DNA from: CAZEER01 sp964586315
GTDB taxonomy: Bacteria > Fidelibacterota > Marinisomatia > Marinisomatales > UBA1611
DNA length: 27,857 bases
Reading direction: 5' to 3'
Assembly (NCBI GenBank): GCA_964586315.1
Contig: CAZPHE010000024.1
Location: 1-27,857, forward strand
Numbering within the stretch: the stretch's first letter is position 1; every line of letters starts with the position of its first letter. The translations under genes were made by a program, and so were the position numbers. The notes under the pieces were generated by a model that was given only the letters and a program-made list of their open reading frames with translations, ran no database searches and was not told the DNA's origin. Below are positions 25,999 through 27,857 of this stretch, piece by piece.

Positions 25999-27039
25999 AT
26001 GAAAAATATATTTATAATTCTATTGCTTATTGTGTCGCTTCGTGGTCAATGAGCGCTCTGAGGAAATCCATCGTTGCCGGTCGGCAACTCTGATAGAGGC
26101 GTTGGGCTATGGGCGGGCCAAGTTATGTTCTCCCTGGACAACATAAACCAATATATAGACTGGTGGCATGAAGCTGTACCCGGATCAGGAGAAACCTTTG
26201 ACCACGAAGGATCCTTAATAAGTCTAATTTTATCTCCAACATTAACTGTTGGACTATCTAACTATTGGAACATGACAATTAGCCAACAAATAGGTAGCCG
26301 GATTATGACATGGGATGGCGACACAACAACTATTCATCATCGAAACGAAAATTCATTGTCTGATTTTAAAAATGCATTCGGTGGTCTTTTAGGAGACACA
26401 CAAATACTCTTTAGATACCTTATATATAATGATGGACAAGGTAGCGGGAAAAGATTGTTTTTGGGTGGTGGTGTTGTAGTTCCATCCAAAAACACAATAA
26501 CGAAGGACCCCTTTTTTTTAAATGGTGAACAAAAAGAAGAACATAGGCACTTCAGCATGAGTGAAGGGGTTTATAAAGGCGTTTTAGAATCCCAATACTA
26601 TAGAAAAAGAAACACAAATCCTGTATTTATTGGAGGTTCCTTGAAAACAGATATTCCATTAAGCAAGAATAGACACGGCTATAAAGCATCATTCTTTTAT
26701 CAAGCAACGCTGACCGGTTTAACTAAGCAATTATTAAAAACTAAAGTGTCTTTAGGCGGAAACTTTTCTATTCGTTATGCAACAAGAGCATTTTGGAATA
26801 ATAAACCTGCACCAAATTCTGAATCCACAATTATAACTTTTGGTGGGACTCTTCTATATAATATTAATATCGGTGTCATTGGCGTTGCTCTGCAAAAGCC
26901 AGTTTTTTTATATGGTGGGATCGCAGGAACAGAGGCAGAAGACATCGACCAGAAAATGGACGCTGTTCAGTTCACGCTTAGCTATAGGAGATTGTTGGAT
27001 TTTGTAATACCGTGGATTGATCCACTAAAGGGCTTGTAA
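25999..27039 (+). CDS. putative exported selenoprotein with UxxU motif and outer-membrane barrel-like body
   Basis: Reads as 346 residues with UGA codons at positions 18 (26050-26052) and 21 (26059-26061). Residues 1-17 (MKNIFIILLLIVSLRGQ) form a signal peptide in the same frame as the long body that follows. If both UGAs encode selenocysteine, the mature N-terminus carries Sec-Ala-Leu-Sec-Gly-Asn-Pro, the layout of a CxxC metal or redox motif. The body contains no cysteine at all and has many alternating beta strands (for example TQILFRYLIYND, RLFLGGGVVVPS, TKVSLGGNFSIRYATRAFW), as in outer-membrane channel or transporter-like barrels. A hairpin with a GGUC loop starts 11 bases after the second UGA. 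UGA is a normal stop elsewhere here. A conventional call would start at TTG 26074 and lose the signal peptide and the motif. Function unknown; metal handling or thiol/selenol chemistry at the outer membrane is conjecture. Confidence 0.72.
26053..26100 (+). promoter_or_regulatory. candidate bacterial SECIS element
   Basis: Stem-loop in the coding sequence right after the UGA codons. The apical hairpin is perfect: GTTGCC (26073-26078), loop GGTC (26079-26082), GGCAAC (26083-26088). ATC (26070-26072) can pair with GAT (26092-26094), leaving a TCT bulge, and GC-CTCT (26053-26059, one bulged G) with AGAGGC (26095-26100), closing a 48-base structure. The E. coli fdhF element has the same GGUC loop, a similar CATCG-GTTGC approach, and 18 bases between UGA and loop; here it is 17 from the second UGA and 26 from the first. 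Both fit SelB-dependent decoding. Confidence 0.7.
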
Positions 27040-27043
27040 CTAA

Positions 27044-27730
27044 TTAACCCTCTCTGCTTCCAAAAAGAACTGTTCCTAAACGAATTAATGTCGCGCCTTC
27101 TTCTATTGCTATTTCATAGTCTCCGCTCATACCCATAGAAAGTTCTTTCATTTGTTTCCCACTAATTAAATGGTTTAATTCACCTTTTAGTTCTCGTAAT
27201 TGTGAAAAACAATTTCTTATTAAACCAATATCTTTAGTGTGGGGCGCCATTGTCATTAGACCCTCTATTTCAACATTTCCTTCTTCAAAACACTGTATTA
27301 TTTCCTCTTTGTGATTTAAAAAAAATCCCTGTTTTTGTTTTTCTCCACTAGTGTTTACCTCCAATAAAACCGTTATTGTTTTATTGGCTTTTTGCCCTTC
27401 TGTAGACAACTTTTTTAATAGTCTATATGAATGAACAGAGTCTATTGTGTCGAAAAGAGAAACACATTTTTTTGTTTTGTTTGATTGCAGGTGTCCAATA
27501 AACCGTTTTTTTAAACCTGGCATTTTTTCAAAAGATTTAAATTTCCCTTCTGCTTCTTGAATTCGGTTTTCACCAACAGACCTAATTCCTAACTTATAGG
27601 ATTCTACAATGCTATTAAACGGTTGGGTTTTAGTAACGCCAACTATTTCGACTTCATTGTTAAAATTGCTTCTTTCTTGCGCCTGCTTAATTTTTGTTTT
27701 TACAAAATCCAGCTTTTCTTTTAAAGTCAT
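27044..27730 (-). CDS. yggS: YggS/PLPHP family pyridoxal-phosphate-binding protein
   Basis: Single-domain PLP-binding protein of the COG0325 family, 228 residues, which maintains vitamin B6 and amino-acid homeostasis without known enzymatic turnover. The PLP lysine is K34 in IVGVTKTQP; also visible are SVGENRIQEA, FIGHLQSNKTK, LLEVNTSGEKQKQGF, GLMTMAPHT, SMGMSGDYEIAIEEGATLIRLG (phosphate-binding region, shown in parts) and the closing GTVLFGSRE. It starts two bases after the stop of the upstream gene fragment, suggesting coupling, and converges tail-to-tail on the selenoprotein candidate with a four-base gap. Confidence 0.93.
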   Translation of the reverse strand: MTLKEKLDFVKTKIKQAQERSNFNNEVEIVGVTKTQPFNSIVESYKLGIRSVGENRIQEAEGKFKSFEKMPGLKKRFIGHLQSNKTKKCVSLFDTIDSVHSYRLLKKLSTEGQKANKTITVLLEVNTSGEKQKQGFFLNHKEEIIQCFEEGNVEIEGLMTMAPHTKDIGLIRNCFSQLRELKGELNHLISGKQMKELSMGMSGDYEIAIEEGATLIRLGTVLFGSREG

Positions 27731-27732
27731 GC

Positions 27733-27857
27733 TTAACTGCTGGTAGTTGGCTCCGAACTTTCAAGTCCTGTTTCATCTTTTGCTTTTTCTGGATCTTGAT
27801 CACTAATTACCCTTGTTATGGATGAAATATTTGTCCCGTCATCTAACTTTACAAGCT
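27733..27857 (-). CDS. 3' end of a larger gene, possibly gyrA
   Basis: Only the last 41 codons lie in the window. The end reads LVKLDDGTNISSITRVISD followed by an acidic, Ser/Thr-rich tail and TAA. A strand pair of this kind followed by an acidic tail resembles the last blade and tail of DNA gyrase subunit A (compare LIRTAEDENVVGLQRVAE in E. coli GyrA). The match is short, so the assignment is tentative. It is directly upstream of, and nearly abuts, the yggS start. Confidence 0.4.
   Translation of the reverse strand, partial: LVKLDDGTNISSITRVISDQDPEKAKDETGLESSEPTTSS

Noticed and set aside
26050..26061. The two UGA codons as evidence of a reassigned genetic code (UGA = Trp or Gly)
   Set aside because: UGA closes the GDPD-preceding acylase gene, GDPD itself and the DHFR gene in ATGA overlaps, and Trp is encoded by UGG throughout; no other gene contains internal UGA.
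25999..27039. The outer-membrane-type gene as a nonsense-mutated pseudogene
   Set aside because: Two UGAs at CxxC spacing, a SECIS-like hairpin and an otherwise intact long frame fit recoding better than decay, though homologue comparison would be decisive.

Overview
The window looks like a piece of an AT-rich, Gram-negative bacterial chromosome. Outer-membrane beta-barrel proteins, signal peptides, a lipoprotein-type peptidase and many exported peptidases support this. The mix (single-chain pyruvate dehydrogenase E1, DUF5117/DUF4953-type metalloprotease, insulysin-like M16 lipoprotein, split Na/Pi symporter plus PhoU, often weak Shine-Dalgarno sites) would fit a marine FCB-group lineage such as Marinimicrobia/SAR406. 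That placement is inference; no rRNA or tRNA gene is present. UGA is an ordinary stop codon here, closing at least three genes in ATGA overlaps.

Region 1 (1-5666) is a phosphate-homeostasis block. On the plus strand lie the 3' part of a Na/Pi cotransporter, a PhoU protein and a possible small membrane ORF. Converging on them from the minus strand are a PPK2 polyphosphate kinase, a Nudix hydrolase overlapping it, a PhoB-type regulator, a PhoR-type kinase without a visible membrane segment, and a phosphate-porin-like barrel protein.

Region 2 (about 5667-6330) is an extremely AT-rich stretch without genes, with 10-bp-phased A-tracts.

Region 3 (22623 down to 6331) is a run of ten minus-strand genes with gaps of 20 bp or less and several 1-4 bp overlaps, probably one operon: aceE, aceF, lpdA, a zinc metalloprotease, an M16 peptidase, a DHFR-family reductase, an M1 aminopeptidase, a penicillin-acylase family hydrolase, a GDPD phosphodiesterase and a rhodanese. 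It joins acetyl-CoA production to extracytoplasmic breakdown of peptides, amides and phosphodiesters.

Region 4 (22719-27857) is mixed: a MATE transporter with a small unrecognised gene, psuG (pseudouridine-5'-phosphate glycosidase), a short degenerate purine-nucleoside-phosphorylase-like protein, an outer-membrane-type protein, a YggS-type PLP protein and the 3' tail of what may be gyrA.

The most interesting item is the outer-membrane-type gene at 25999-27039. Its signal peptide is in frame with the barrel body but separated from it by two UGA codons spaced as in a CxxC motif. Right after them comes a perfect hairpin with a GGUC loop, at nearly the same distance as in the E. coli fdhF SECIS. 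I read it as an exported selenoprotein with a Sec-Ala-Leu-Sec motif at its mature N-terminus; conventional gene calling would start it downstream of both UGAs and lose the signal peptide and the motif.
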